Of a stretch of DNA of 64,000 nucleotides, positions 15,934 to 25,983 are shown piece after piece; the first letter of the stretch is position 1; each line of letters starts with the position of its first letter. The notes under the pieces are model-generated. The model was not told where the DNA came from and ran no database searches. It worked only from the letters and a program-made list of their open reading frames with translations. Origin of the DNA: Saccharofermentans sp. (GTDB lineage Bacteria; Bacillota; Clostridia; Saccharofermentanales; Saccharofermentanaceae). Made by a program: the position numbers and the translations under genes. The stretch is from the NCBI GenBank assembly GCA_016292135.1, contig JAEFAZ010000005.1, positions 62,001 to 126,000 on the forward strand. The letters run 5' to 3'.

Positions 15934-18201
15934 CTATTTATCGTTCACATATTTATCGTACTTGTAGAGGAATGTAACCATCTGGCGCCTCAGACACTTG
16001 CCTTGGGGTCTGAAGGTATTGTCATCGTAACCGGCGAGGATCTTCTTGCCGGATGCCCAGAGGGTCGCCTTATAGAAGTAATCCGTCTTCTTTACGTCAG
16101 AGAATGTCTTCGCGTTCTTGCCGGGCTCCGGCTTGCCTGCCATCCTCCAGAGGAATGTTACCGTCTGAGCTCTCGTGCAAACACCCTGTGGATTGAATTT
16201 CTTATCTTTTGGAACAGTCGTTATCCCCTGTTCTTCTGCCCAGATAACGGGCTTATAGAAATAGTCGCCGCTCTTAACATCACTGAATTTACAGGTCGAG
16301 GACTTTGTCTTTGGTTCTCCCTGTAACCTGTAGAGGAAGGTTATCATCTGAGCTCTCGTGCAGTCGTTGGCAGGACGGAACTCCGTCTGGTTGGCATATC
16401 CCTTTACGACACCCTTGGCTGTCAGATAGTTGGTGGGTTCATACCAGAAATCACTGCTGCTGATTACATCCTTATAAAGGACCGTAACGGTGCACTTGAC
16501 GCTCTTCCCTGCCGCTGTTGCAGTTATCGTAACCGTGCCTGCCATCTTGGCCGTGATCTTACCCTTGGAATCAACGGCTGCGGTCTTAGTATTTGAAGAC
16601 TTCCATGTGACATCGGAAGATAACCAGTTCATCGTCTCTTTCAATGTAATGTTCTTACCGCAGATAACAGACGCAGATCCCGTATTGCGTTTCTCTTGTT
16701 TCTTACAGGCGCTGCATGTGCGGGTCTCTACACCGGGAACTCCCGTGGAAGACTTTGTGCTTACCTTCCAGCTGCTCCACTTGTGTCCTGCTGCGGGGAT
16801 CTTGAACGATTTCTTTTCGGAAATCTTTTTGCCGGTCCTGCTGTATTTTGCAGGCAGAGTTGCTGCATAATTGATGCTTCCTTCATTCACGCAATCATTG
16901 ATAATGTCAACTTTAACCGTCATGGGTTCTGATATCTTGTAATCTTTAACACCTTCTTTGGTACATTCAAACTGGGCCGTAGCAGTTGTTTGCGAAGAAT
17001 CCGTATTATCGACAACCCACTTTACACCATTATATTTCCAATCAGAAGGAGTAAGAACTATCTTCTTAACCTCATCCTCACAGGTAAATTTCGTGAATGA
17101 ATCCGGTTCTTTTGCTAAATATATTTCAGTATATTTATTTTCATCGCAGCTCAGATCATCAAGCAATGGGTTCATGCTAAGATCGAGACTCTCAAGCCAA
17201 TTAGAAGAACACCACAACTGTTTTAGATTAGTATTCTTACTCAAGTCCAGACTCTTCATGCCGCACCTTGCGCAAAACAGTGTTTCAAGTGCAGTATTCT
17301 TACTAAGATCAATTTCCGGAATATAATTATATAGAATGATTAACCCTTTGAGTTTAGTATTATTGCTTAGGTCAAGGGTATGGATGTTGTTACTGATACA
17401 ACCCAAATCTATAAGCGCTGTATTATTGCTTACATCAAGTTCTTTCAGTTTGTTAGAAGAGCACTCTAAGAATTTAAGGGCGGTATTCTTGCTCACATCA
17501 AGTTCGGACAGATTGTTGCCGGTCAAGTACAGACTTTCAAGTGCAGTATTATTACTAAGTTCAATGCCGGTCAGTCCGTTGTTCATGCAGTGCAGTTCTT
17601 TCAGTGCTTTATTGTTGCCTATGTTAAGACTTGTAATATCGGTATAATTGCAATTCAGGTATTCAAGTGCTGTTAAATTGCTGACATCAAAATCAGCAAA
17701 GATACCGAAACAATCCAAATAAACAAGAGCATTATTATTGCTTACATCAAGTTCCAAACCTTTGTTTGTACTGCAGTCCAATTTAGTAAGCTCCGGGTTA
17801 TATTTCAAATCAAGATTGGTAAGTTTATTATCGCTGCAATTCAATTCTTTAAGATTCGTATTATTACTAACATCAAGGCTCGTAAGTTTATTGTTACTAC
17901 AATCCAATTTCTCAAGTGATGTAAAAAACTCTATTCCTTTCAGATTCTTTATTCCTTCTGATGACATTGTAATGGATTTAACAGTCTTTACCTCTTCTGG
18001 AGTCATAACACCGTCATCATAAAAAACCATAAGATGTTTAAGGTTTTTTCTGAATTCATCATCAGGAAAGTTAGTCGAATTCAATTCAACATCACCTTCC
18101 GCAGCTGATGCCGTCCTTCCCGGAAAGATAACGATCCCAAAGGAAATAGCAGTTGCCAAAACCAACATTGAAATTACAGTTAATAACGATAGTTTTTTCA
18201 T
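15934..18201 (-). CDS. Leucine-rich-repeat surface protein with Big2 and three SLH domains
   Basis: About 755 residues. The start is placed at MKKLSLLTV (18201), preceded by GGGGGCG as ribosome-binding site. A signal peptide is followed by roughly 14 tandem leucine-rich repeats (LDVSNNTALIDLGCISNNIH type), more regular than in the two neighbours. A GHKWSSW...CSACKK module, a Big2 domain and three SLH domains complete it. The LRR part is clearly more A/T-rich than the SLH part, which suggests separate histories for the two halves. The role is probably adhesion or substrate binding at the cell surface (inferred). A TATAAT is at 18278-18273. Confidence 0.92.
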   Translation of the reverse strand: MKKLSLLTVISMLVLATAISFGIVIFPGRTASAAEGDVELNSTNFPDDEFRKNLKHLMVFYDDGVMTPEEVKTVKSITMSSEGIKNLKGIEFFTSLEKLDCSNNKLTSLDVSNNTNLKELNCSDNKLTNLDLKYNPELTKLDCSTNKGLELDVSNNNALVYLDCFGIFADFDVSNLTALEYLNCNYTDITSLNIGNNKALKELHCMNNGLTGIELSNNTALESLYLTGNNLSELDVSKNTALKFLECSSNKLKELDVSNNTALIDLGCISNNIHTLDLSNNTKLKGLIILYNYIPEIDLSKNTALETLFCARCGMKSLDLSKNTNLKQLWCSSNWLESLDLSMNPLLDDLSCDENKYTEIYLAKEPDSFTKFTCEDEVKKIVLTPSDWKYNGVKWVVDNTDSSQTTATAQFECTKEGVKDYKISEPMTVKVDIINDCVNEGSINYAATLPAKYSRTGKKISEKKSFKIPAAGHKWSSWKVSTKSSTGVPGVETRTCSACKKQEKRNTGSASVICGKNITLKETMNWLSSDVTWKSSNTKTAAVDSKGKITAKMAGTVTITATAAGKSVKCTVTVLYKDVISSSDFWYEPTNYLTAKGVVKGYANQTEFRPANDCTRAQMITFLYRLQGEPKTKSSTCKFSDVKSGDYFYKPVIWAEEQGITTVPKDKKFNPQGVCTRAQTVTFLWRMAGKPEPGKNAKTFSDVKKTDYFYKATLWASGKKILAGYDDNTFRPQGKCLRRQMVTFLYKYDKYVNDK

Positions 18202-18316
18202 AACGCCCCCCGAATATACATAATTTTCCGTAAGGATCCCTGTCAACAAGGACAGGATGAACAATTGGATTGATTATACAACAGTAAATATATCTTGAAT
18301 ATCCCTTTAAAACTTA

Positions 18317-18347
18317 AACGGCCCCGCATTTACCATGAGGGGCCGTT
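18317..18347 (-). terminator. Terminator between the SLH genes
   Basis: Stem AACGGCCCC/GGGGCCGTT on either side of a 13-base loop. On the minus strand it is followed by TTAAGTTTT. It ends the gene at 18368-20782. Confidence 0.65.
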
Positions 18348-18367
18348 CGATCAGTTATGTTTGACTC

Positions 18368-20782
18368 TCATCCTTTACCGTTGACGTACTTATCGTACTT
18401 GTAAAGGAACGTTACCATCTGACGCCTCAGGCACTGGCCCTGAGGTCTGAAGGTGCCGTCGTCGTAACCTGCCAGGATCTTCTTGTCAGAAGCCCAGAGG
18501 GTCGCCTTATAGAAGTAATCCGTCTTCTTTACGTCAGAGAAGTTCTTCGCGTTCTTGCCGGGCTCGGGCTTGCCTGCCATCCTCCAAAGGAAGGTTACGG
18601 TCTGGGCTCTCGTGCAGACACCCTGAGGATTAAAGCTGGTCTTGGATACGCCTGTGGTGATGCCTTTCTCCACTGCCCAGATAACAGGCTTGTAGAAGTA
18701 ATCTGTGCTCTTTACATCATCAAACTTGCACTTATTCGACTTAGTCTTGGGTTCGCCCTGTAACCTGTAGAGGAAGGTCACCATCTGAGCTCTTGTGCAG
18801 TCGTTAGAGGGTCTGAACTCCGTCTGGTTCGCATATCCCTTTACGACCCCCTTGGCTGTCAGATAGTTTGTCGGTTCATACCAGAAATCACTGCTGCTGA
18901 TTACATCCTTATAAAGGACCGTAACGGTGCACTTGAAGCTCTTCCCTGCTTTAGTTGCCGTTATAGTAACCGTGCCTGCCATCTTGGCTGTGATCTTGCC
19001 CTTGGAATCAACGGTCGCGATCTTGCTGTTGGAGGATTTCCATGTAACGGAGGATTCTCCTTTAAATGTTTCTGACAAAGTCACATTCTTTCCGCAGATG
19101 ACGAGCGCTTCATGGTTAAAGGTCTCTTTCTTTTTACAGACCGAACATGTATGTGTCTTAACGCCTGCAACGCCGGCAGAGGCTTTCTTTGTCACTTTCT
19201 CACCAGCCCACTTATGTCCAGTTGCGGGAGTTTCGTAAGATTTCTTATCAGACAAACTTTCACCTGTCCTGCTTACTGTTGCGGGAAGATTGGCTAGAAA
19301 TTCCGTAATACCGGTCTCTTCGCATTTCGGTTCTAACAAAAGGATCTTAAGGATCATCAACTGTGAAGTCTTATATCCCGTGTTTCCTGTCTTAGTGCAT
19401 TTATAGTTTGCGAATACTACCGTTTTCGACGGATCTGTTTTATCTATGTTCCATGTGAAATCTACGAACTTCCAGTCTGATGCAGTAAGGACTACAAAGG
19501 TCACGTCGTCATCTGCCATGATGTCGTTAAGGGAAGCCGTCTTGTATAACTTTTTAAACAGGTTGTTCATGCAATTGAGTCCTATAAGATCCGGATTGTT
19601 GCTGACATCCAGCGACTCGAGCTGATTATCAGCACAGCTGAGATGCTTAAGTTTGGGACACAAACTGACATCAAGGCTCGTCAGCGAGTTTTGGGAACAA
19701 AAAAGTTCCCTAAGTTTTGGCTGATATCCGAGCTTGATCTTGGAGAGACTCCTATTTATATATTCAGTTCCCCTGACATCAATGTAAACGAGCGAATTGT
19801 TATTGCTGAGATTCAACTCCGTCACACTTGTATCCTGGATGTGCAGTTCTTTCAGATAAATATTCCTGGAAAGATCGATCGATTTCATCTTTGCCATCTT
19901 GCCGCACATAAGGATACTGAGATCCTCAAGAGCTGAAAGATCGAGTGAAGCCAGACCATCACCATTCACATTAAGATATTCTATCTTATTGCAGCCTTTA
20001 AACTTGAGAGACGTTAATTGTTCATTTGCCTGAAGCTCCAGTGTAGTAAGTGAACTGCATCCGCTGCAGTCAATTGATTTGAGTGATCCCCACGTTACTG
20101 ACAGCGACTCCAGCTTATCCATACCGCTGACATCCAATGTTTTAAGGACATTGTCCTCGTAATAGAAGCTCTTCAGTGCCTTGAAATATTTGATGCCCGT
20201 CAGATCCTTGGGTTCTTCGGGATCGTTTTTAAATCTCATGTTTTTTATAAGACCGATCTCAACCTCGCTCAAAGAGAAATCACCATCAATATCCGCATTT
20301 TCACGCACATATTTCCTGAAGACCTCGTCAGGAAAAGACTTTTCATTGATCTCAACTACATCAGGTGATTCAGGATCGATATATGTCACGGTGAACTTTA
20401 CTTCTTTATAACTACTGTTTCTTGCTTTACCCTTGACGATGATACGGTAATACCTGCCACCCATAATGTCTTCGGCAAATCTTATCTTAGTGCCGCTCCG
20501 GCTTGCCATGGGTGAATCGTCATTGTTGTAGTAGAGGCTGATATCTATATCAATATACGGTCCATCTGCCTCGATAAGATAGTAACCGCTTTTACCTGTT
20601 CCCGTATGAAGATCATACTCATATGTCCTGTAGCCGCCGGTCGTAAAAGATAATGAATATTCATAGCTGAGTTTTATCTCTTCGGCAGCTTTAGTCTCTC
20701 TTCCAGCCAGCGCAAAAACAAGACCTGAGGCAAATGTCAGTGCCATTGCTACGCCAAAGATCCCCTTAATCGATCTCTTCAT
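18368..20782 (-). CDS. Leucine-rich-repeat surface protein with Big2 and three SLH domains
   Basis: An 804-residue third member of the local family with the same order: signal peptide, beta domain, leucine-rich repeats, GHKWAGE...CSVCKK module, Big2 and three SLH domains. An N-terminal segment SFPDEVFRKYVRENADIDGDFSLSE-like looks like the docking start typical of BspA/internalin-like proteins, with a possible Ca-binding DIDGD. Its last 829 bases align without gaps with the gene at 13606-15915, although the LRR regions differ strongly. This points to gene conversion or a shared cassette. Confidence 0.92.
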   Translation of the reverse strand: MKRSIKGIFGVAMALTFASGLVFALAGRETKAAEEIKLSYEYSLSFTTGGYRTYEYDLHTGTGKSGYYLIEADGPYIDIDISLYYNNDDSPMASRSGTKIRFAEDIMGGRYYRIIVKGKARNSSYKEVKFTVTYIDPESPDVVEINEKSFPDEVFRKYVRENADIDGDFSLSEVEIGLIKNMRFKNDPEEPKDLTGIKYFKALKSFYYEDNVLKTLDVSGMDKLESLSVTWGSLKSIDCSGCSSLTTLELQANEQLTSLKFKGCNKIEYLNVNGDGLASLDLSALEDLSILMCGKMAKMKSIDLSRNIYLKELHIQDTSVTELNLSNNNSLVYIDVRGTEYINRSLSKIKLGYQPKLRELFCSQNSLTSLDVSLCPKLKHLSCADNQLESLDVSNNPDLIGLNCMNNLFKKLYKTASLNDIMADDDVTFVVLTASDWKFVDFTWNIDKTDPSKTVVFANYKCTKTGNTGYKTSQLMILKILLLEPKCEETGITEFLANLPATVSRTGESLSDKKSYETPATGHKWAGEKVTKKASAGVAGVKTHTCSVCKKKETFNHEALVICGKNVTLSETFKGESSVTWKSSNSKIATVDSKGKITAKMAGTVTITATKAGKSFKCTVTVLYKDVISSSDFWYEPTNYLTAKGVVKGYANQTEFRPSNDCTRAQMVTFLYRLQGEPKTKSNKCKFDDVKSTDYFYKPVIWAVEKGITTGVSKTSFNPQGVCTRAQTVTFLWRMAGKPEPGKNAKNFSDVKKTDYFYKATLWASDKKILAGYDDGTFRPQGQCLRRQMVTFLYKYDKYVNGKG

Positions 20783-20800
20783 GTTCCCTCCTCAGTACTG

Positions 20801-22015
20801 TCAATTCCACATTAATGTGTAATCAGATCCACTCACATTAAGGGCCGCCTTCTGTCCCATCAGGAGCGGATAGTTTACTATATTGCTGTGTCCCGCTGGA
20901 AAACCGAACGCAACAGGTTTATTATACGCCTTAAGGAATTCACGGGAAATCATATCTTCAACTGATCGGAACTCACCGCCTCTGGAATCTCCCCCGTAAC
21001 CGCCGAAATCAGCCGGGATATCCTTCCACTCACCGAAAACAACAGCTTCGGCCCTGTCCAGGACTCCCGCATGCTTAAGTATCTCGAGGGATCTGTGGAT
21101 ATGCAGGATATCCTCGCCCACTTCTTCGATGAAGAGGATATAGGGTTTGCCTGCCTTGGTACAGTCGTATACGGTATTCATTACTGCCGTCATGGTCGAA
21201 AGGTTTCCTCCGATGAGGACTCCTTCTGCCGAACCCTGCTTGCAGTAACCGTTCGTCTCACACCTGTAAGAAGGGATCTTGCCCTGAAGGACATTGTTTT
21301 CGACTTCGGCACAGTGGTTAGACAAGGTCATGAAAGATCCGCTCATCATGGCATGGACCGAAGGAAGACCCGCAACTGTCCATGCTGAATGATATATCGT
21401 TATGTCAGAGAATCCGATTATCAGTTTACGGGAATTTTTTATGGCAGTGATGACTTCTTCACCCAAGTCGTCCATTACTTCGGAAGAACCGTAGCCGCCC
21501 CTGATGCAGAAGATCGCCTTTGTCGAACTGTCTTTAAGAGCCGTCAGGAAGTCTTCCCTGCAGTCTTTAAGCGTGCGGTCTGCCTTGAGGACATTGTTGC
21601 CCGGAACGGGAATATAACCCCAGGAAGATAGTCCTTCCACTGTAGCATCGAACTGTTCCTGGCTCGGTAGTGATGAAGGCGCTATAACAGAGACCCTGTC
21701 GCCCGGTTTGAGGAACATATCCGAAAATTCACCGTTGTAGTTGCTGTAGCCCGTGATCTCACAATAAGCATGTTCTACATCGCTTTCAACATCATCAGGA
21801 AGAGTCGTGGGATTGATTATGGGACCGGGAGCAGTATTGTCTGTCGGAACTGTTTCATCCGTCTTGGATGGTTCAGTTGTCGCTTCAGTTTGGATCGCGG
21901 CATTTTCTTCAGTGTTCTCAATATTCTCTGATTCATTGCAGGCAGTAACGGAAAAAGACATTACCGTCATGGCCAGGATGACGCACATCATTTTCTTCCC
22001 CGGAAAACGTTTCAT
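20801..22015 (-). CDS. Secreted S66-family peptidase (LD-carboxypeptidase-like lipoprotein)
   Basis: A 404-residue protein with a lipoprotein signal (SFSVTAC, Cys about residue 26) and an acidic Thr/Pro-rich linker, then an S66 domain. Motifs: GDRVSVIAPSS at the start, the nucleophile turn GFSDITIYH, a Glu in FIEEVGEDILHIHR and a His in FPAGHSNIVNYPL. Together these can form the Ser-Glu-His triad. Family members remove D-Ala from murein tetrapeptides or hydrolyse microcin-type antibiotics (MccF), normally in the cytoplasm. Export to the outer surface here is unusual and suggests action on wall fragments or on an antimicrobial. Confidence 0.85.
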   Translation of the reverse strand: MKRFPGKKMMCVILAMTVMSFSVTACNESENIENTEENAAIQTEATTEPSKTDETVPTDNTAPGPIINPTTLPDDVESDVEHAYCEITGYSNYNGEFSDMFLKPGDRVSVIAPSSLPSQEQFDATVEGLSSWGYIPVPGNNVLKADRTLKDCREDFLTALKDSSTKAIFCIRGGYGSSEVMDDLGEEVITAIKNSRKLIIGFSDITIYHSAWTVAGLPSVHAMMSGSFMTLSNHCAEVENNVLQGKIPSYRCETNGYCKQGSAEGVLIGGNLSTMTAVMNTVYDCTKAGKPYILFIEEVGEDILHIHRSLEILKHAGVLDRAEAVVFGEWKDIPADFGGYGGDSRGGEFRSVEDMISREFLKAYNKPVAFGFPAGHSNIVNYPLLMGQKAALNVSGSDYTLMWN

Positions 22016-22097
22016 AGATCAAACCTCTCAGCTAAACATTTGAGATTGATTCTAACATAAGAAAAAGCCTTAACGGGTCTCTGCCTAAACAATGCCT

Positions 22098-22143
22098 CAA
22101 ACATAACAAAAGGCTGCCTCAAAATCACTTTTGAGACAGCCTT
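22098..22143 (-). terminator. Terminator of the potABCD operon
   Basis: Perfect long stem AAAGGCTGTCTCAAAA/TTTTGAGGCAGCCTTT with a 4-base loop, followed on the minus strand by TGTTATGTTTG. Confidence 0.88.
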
Positions 22144-22163
22144 TATATAGACACTTAAGATTA

Positions 22164-23222
22164 TCAGTCTCCGGCCTTAAGTTCCTTCCAGAGTTCGTTG
22201 TACATATTTGCCGTCTTCTCATCCGACTGGACGTTGACTTCACAGTTGGTGATGGCGTTGTCGGAAGCAACGAGAGCGGGATCTGTGCGTTCTTCGTCGG
22301 AAAGGTTTTCGAGGACCTTGAGGTTGGGCGAAGAATAGTAGATCTCTCTGAAGTTCATGTCGGCAATATCCTCACGGCAGAGGAAATCAAGGAACTTGTG
22401 TGCTGCCTCGATATGCTTGCAGTCCTTGGTGATGCCGAAGCTGTCGATCCATACATTGGATCCCTCCTTGGGTACGACATACTGAAGGTCGGGGTTGTCC
22501 TGATGTCCGATATAAGCTTCGCCGGAATAGATAACTGCCATAGCGGCGTTTCCTGCAACAATCTCGTCACGGGCCTCATCTACCAGGTAAGCCTGAACGT
22601 CGGGACGCTGCTTGATAAGAAGTTCCTGAGCTTCCCTGATCTCTTTTTCATTTGTGGTGTTGATCGAATAACCGAGATACTTAAGAGCTACCATGTAGGT
22701 GTCGCGGATGGAGTTCTGCATGATGATGTCGCCCTTGTACTGGCCGTTGAAGAGAACATCCCAGGAATCGACGGGCTTGTCGACCTTTGTCGTATCGTAA
22801 AGGATGCCGACAGTTCCCCAGAAATAAGGAACAGTATATTCACAGTTGGGGTCAAAAGTCTTTTCGAATTCCCAATATCTGTCACCGATGTTGCTCTTGT
22901 ACTGCAGCTTGGAGAAATCTATCTTCTGAAGTTCACCCTCGTTGATGAGTCTTCCCAGCATGTAGTCGGAAGTGCATACCAGATCGTAATTGATCGCACC
23001 GGACTTATACTTGGTATAAAGATCCTCAGGCGTCAGAGCCTCCTCGTACAGGACCTTGATTCCTGTTTCCTTCTCAAAGATCTTGAGAATTTTTGGACAG
23101 ATATAGTTAGCGTAATTAAAGACCGTAAGCTCTAATTCCTCCTCCTGAGGCTTGACACTGCATGCTCCGAACATCATCGATGCAGCCAATGCCATCGCTA
23201 CAACCTTCAACCCTTTTTTCAT
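22164..23222 (-). CDS. potD: Spermidine/putrescine ABC transporter substrate-binding lipoprotein
   Basis: A 352-residue lipoprotein (signal ending FGAC, Cys about residue 21) of the PotD/PotF family that captures polyamines outside the cell. Typical features are LTVFNYANYICPKILKIFEKETG at the N-terminus (quoted in part), YDLVCTSDYMLGRLI, and VPKEGSNVWIDSF near the end. It overlaps potC by 4 bases and is last in the operon. Confidence 0.95.
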   Translation of the reverse strand: MKKGLKVVAMALAASMMFGACSVKPQEEELELTVFNYANYICPKILKIFEKETGIKVLYEEALTPEDLYTKYKSGAINYDLVCTSDYMLGRLINEGELQKIDFSKLQYKSNIGDRYWEFEKTFDPNCEYTVPYFWGTVGILYDTTKVDKPVDSWDVLFNGQYKGDIIMQNSIRDTYMVALKYLGYSINTTNEKEIREAQELLIKQRPDVQAYLVDEARDEIVAGNAAMAVIYSGEAYIGHQDNPDLQYVVPKEGSNVWIDSFGITKDCKHIEAAHKFLDFLCREDIADMNFREIYYSSPNLKVLENLSDEERTDPALVASDNAITNCEVNVQSDEKTANMYNELWKELKAGD

Positions 23223-24016
23223 AATAATATGACCTCCTTCTTTTTCTTAGCTGAAGCAAAATTGAAAACCAAAAGAACTGCCAGCACCGTCACGAAGATC
23301 AGTGTTGACAACGCATACATCTCCGGCTTGATGCCCTTGCGGATCTCGCCGTAGATCATTGTGGATAACGTATTGAAGCCCGCACCCTTGGTGAAGTATG
23401 TGATGACGAAATCATCCATGGACATGGTGAGAGCCATGAAGAAACCGGATACGATACCGCCTGTAAGCTGGGGCAGAATTGTAGTAAAGAAACCATATAC
23501 CGGACCGGCTCCCAGATCTCTGGACGCCTCATAAACGGAATAGTTCATCTGCTCTATCTTGGGCAGGACTGCCAGGATAACGTAAGGTATGTTAAACGTG
23601 ATGTGTGCGATAAGGACTGATCCGAAAGACAAAGAAGGCAAAAACCTTATGAACCAGAGCATCAGGGCAATACCCGTAACGATATCGGCGTTGAGCAAAG
23701 GAATGTTGGTAATACCCATCGTCAGGACATAGCCCCTTTTCCTCATCGCGGATATTCCGAGTGCCGCCAGAACTCCTATTACAAGAGCTATGAATGCTGA
23801 GAGCAGTGCCAGGATAACAGTAGACTGCAAAGCCTCCTTGATCTGGGTCGAAGAGAAGACCTTGGCATACCATTCAAGAGTGAATCCTCCCCACTTAACA
23901 CGGCTCCTCGACTTATTGAACGACAGCACGATAAGCACAGCGATCGGTGCATAAAGGAAGATCATTATGATCGCGAAATAGAATCTGCAGATGAAGTTGA
24001 TCAGCTTATCTTTCAT
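23219..24016 (-). CDS. potC: Spermidine/putrescine ABC transporter permease PotC
   Basis: A 265-residue permease with six membrane helices and the ABC coupling motif EASRDLGAGPVYGFFTTILP. The C-terminal position in the operon and similarity to the B subunit identify it as PotC. It overlaps potB and potD by 4 bases each, so translation is likely coupled. Confidence 0.95.
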   Translation of the reverse strand: MKDKLINFICRFYFAIIMIFLYAPIAVLIVLSFNKSRSRVKWGGFTLEWYAKVFSSTQIKEALQSTVILALLSAFIALVIGVLAALGISAMRKRGYVLTMGITNIPLLNADIVTGIALMLWFIRFLPSLSFGSVLIAHITFNIPYVILAVLPKIEQMNYSVYEASRDLGAGPVYGFFTTILPQLTGGIVSGFFMALTMSMDDFVITYFTKGAGFNTLSTMIYGEIRKGIKPEMYALSTLIFVTVLAVLLVFNFASAKKKKEVILL

Positions 24017-24897
24017 TTGCCTGCACCTGCCTCTTCCTGAGCCTTGATCTCGTCATCCGACGCTTCGGGACGGACATGCTTCTTTATTCCGACCTTGCCT
24101 GAACTTAAAGCCATGGTCAGAAGGATGAATGCCATGAGGAATACGGAAAGACCCGATCCCAGGCCCCAGTCAGTATTTCTCGAAAACTCCTGCTCGATGA
24201 TGTTGCCGATGAGCTGCAGCTTGCCGCCGCCCAAAAGGTCAGCGATAACGAATGATGTCATGGAGGGTACGAATACCATTGTGATGCCGCTCTTGAGACC
24301 CGGCATGGACAGGGGCAGTATAACTTTCCGGAAAGTGGTAAAGCCGTTGGCTCCAAGGTCCTTCGCGGATTCGATGATACCCTCGTCGATCTCAGATACA
24401 GCCGTAAAGATCGGCAGCATCATATAAGGAAAATAATCGTAAACGACACCGATCATGATGGCAGCGGGGGTATTTGCAATCCTTGCCGCAGGAAGATGGA
24501 TCGATGTCAGGATAAGATTAAGGATACCGTTATTGGAAAGGATCATCTGCCATGCAAGGATCCTCAACACGAAGTTCATCCACATGGGCAGTATCAGGAA
24601 GAACAAAGTGAAGCTGCCGCGGCTCATGCCGATCTTTCGGAGAGCCATGACCAGAGGATATGCAAGAAGGATGCATATGAGCGTACAGCCCAGTGCGATC
24701 TCAAGGGAGAAAATGAAAGACTTGAAATTGATGGGCTCGCCTATCGCAAGGAAATTGTTGAAGGTAAAATTGCCCTGCGGGTCAGTAAAGGCCTTCTTTA
24801 TGATAACGACAAGTGGGATGATCGTAAATCCGATCATCCAGATGATATAGGGCGATGCCAGCATCTGTCTTCCCGCTAACTTCTTTCTCATTATCAC
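24013..24897 (-). CDS. potB: Spermidine/putrescine ABC transporter permease PotB
   Basis: A 294-residue permease with six helices and the coupling motif [20 protein letters not shown]. It has the PotB-type N-terminus ([19 protein letters not shown]). A charged C-terminal tail ([16 protein letters not shown]) is an extra. Two start codons lie 6 bases apart; either gives the same protein core. Confidence 0.95.
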   Translation of the reverse strand: MIMRKKLAGRQMLASPYIIWMIGFTIIPLVVIIKKAFTDPQGNFTFNNFLAIGEPINFKSFIFSLEIALGCTLICILLAYPLVMALRKIGMSRGSFTLFFLILPMWMNFVLRILAWQMILSNNGILNLILTSIHLPAARIANTPAAIMIGVVYDYFPYMMLPIFTAVSEIDEGIIESAKDLGANGFTTFRKVILPLSMPGLKSGITMVFVPSMTSFVIADLLGGGKLQLIGNIIEQEFSRNTDWGLGSGLSVFLMAFILLTMALSSGKVGIKKHVRPEASDDEIKAQEEAGAGK

Positions 24898-25967
24898 TTA
24901 TCCTTCTCTATTTTCTTGGCGTCGTCTGCTCCGGGCTTATGCATGATCTGGATATTGTCGGGAGCAACAGCCAGACCGACAAAATCGCCGCACATTACGG
25001 GCTTAACGTTCTGTATCTTCCACTCATATCCGTCCACATTGACTCTTATGTCGTAATAAGCGCCCTCGTAGACGACTTCCGTGACCGTTCCCTCGACAAA
25101 ACCCTTTTCGGGAGGCGTGATAACCAAGTCTTCGGGACGGATTACGACATCGACAAGCTCATCGGGAGCGAAGCCCGTATCGACGCACACGACATCCCTG
25201 CCCTGTATCTTTACGAGGCAGTCTGCGTGCATGATGCCGTCGATGATGTTCGACTCACCTATGAAGTCTGCGACAAAAGCGTTCTGGGGCTCGTCATAGA
25301 TGCTCTTCGGGCTTCCCATCTGCTGGATGATGCCCTTGTTCATTACGATGATCCTGTCGGACATCGTAAGAGCCTCGCTCTGGTCGTGTGTTACATATAT
25401 AAAAGTAATACCTACTTCTCTCTTGATGCGCATGAGTTCACGCTGCATCTCCATGCGGAGCTTAAGATCCAGGGCTCCGAGAGGCTCGTCGAGCAGGAGT
25501 ACTTCCGGCTCGTTGACGATAGCTCTTGCTATCGCGACCCTCTGCTGCTGACCGCCCGACAGGGAATCCGGCTTTCTGTTCTCATAGCCTTCCATGTTTA
25601 CGAGCTTAAGCGCATACTTTACTTTCTCATTGATCTCTTCCTTGGATTTCTTCTTGAGCTTTAAGCCGAATGCGATGTTATCCGCAACGGAATAATGAGG
25701 GAAGAGCGAATAGTGCTGGAACACGGTGTGCAGGCTCCTCTTGTTCGGCGGGATATCCGTGATGTCCTCACCGTTGAAGAGGACTCTTCCGGAGTCAGGC
25801 TTTTCGAAGCCGCCGATGATCCTTAACATGGTGGACTTGCCGCAGCCGGAAGGACCGAGTACGGTAATGAACTCGTTGCGGTAGATCTCGAGCGACAGAT
25901 CCTCGAGGACCGTCTTGCCGTCAAAGCTCTTCTTTATTGATTTTAATTCCAGTATCGTATCAGGCAT
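24894..25967 (-). CDS. potA: Spermidine/putrescine ABC transporter ATPase PotA
   Basis: A 357-residue ATP-binding subunit. Walker [10 protein letters not shown] (about residue 38), signature LSGGQQQR, Walker [13 protein letters not shown] and the H-loop VTHDQ are all present. A C-terminal TOBE domain follows ([20 protein letters not shown]). It powers polyamine import with PotB, PotC and PotD, and lies 16 bases after the regulator gene. Confidence 0.96.
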   Translation of the reverse strand: MPDTILELKSIKKSFDGKTVLEDLSLEIYRNEFITVLGPSGCGKSTMLRIIGGFEKPDSGRVLFNGEDITDIPPNKRSLHTVFQHYSLFPHYSVADNIAFGLKLKKKSKEEINEKVKYALKLVNMEGYENRKPDSLSGGQQQRVAIARAIVNEPEVLLLDEPLGALDLKLRMEMQRELMRIKREVGITFIYVTHDQSEALTMSDRIIVMNKGIIQQMGSPKSIYDEPQNAFVADFIGESNIIDGIMHADCLVKIQGRDVVCVDTGFAPDELVDVVIRPEDLVITPPEKGFVEGTVTEVVYEGAYYDIRVNVDGYEWKIQNVKPVMCGDFVGLAVAPDNIQIMHKPGADDAKKIEKDK

Positions 25968-25983
25968 TTCTATATCTTCCTTA

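Noticed and set aside
22131..23135. A 334-residue plus-strand frame
   Set aside because: It lies antisense to potD, which has clear family motifs and operon context.
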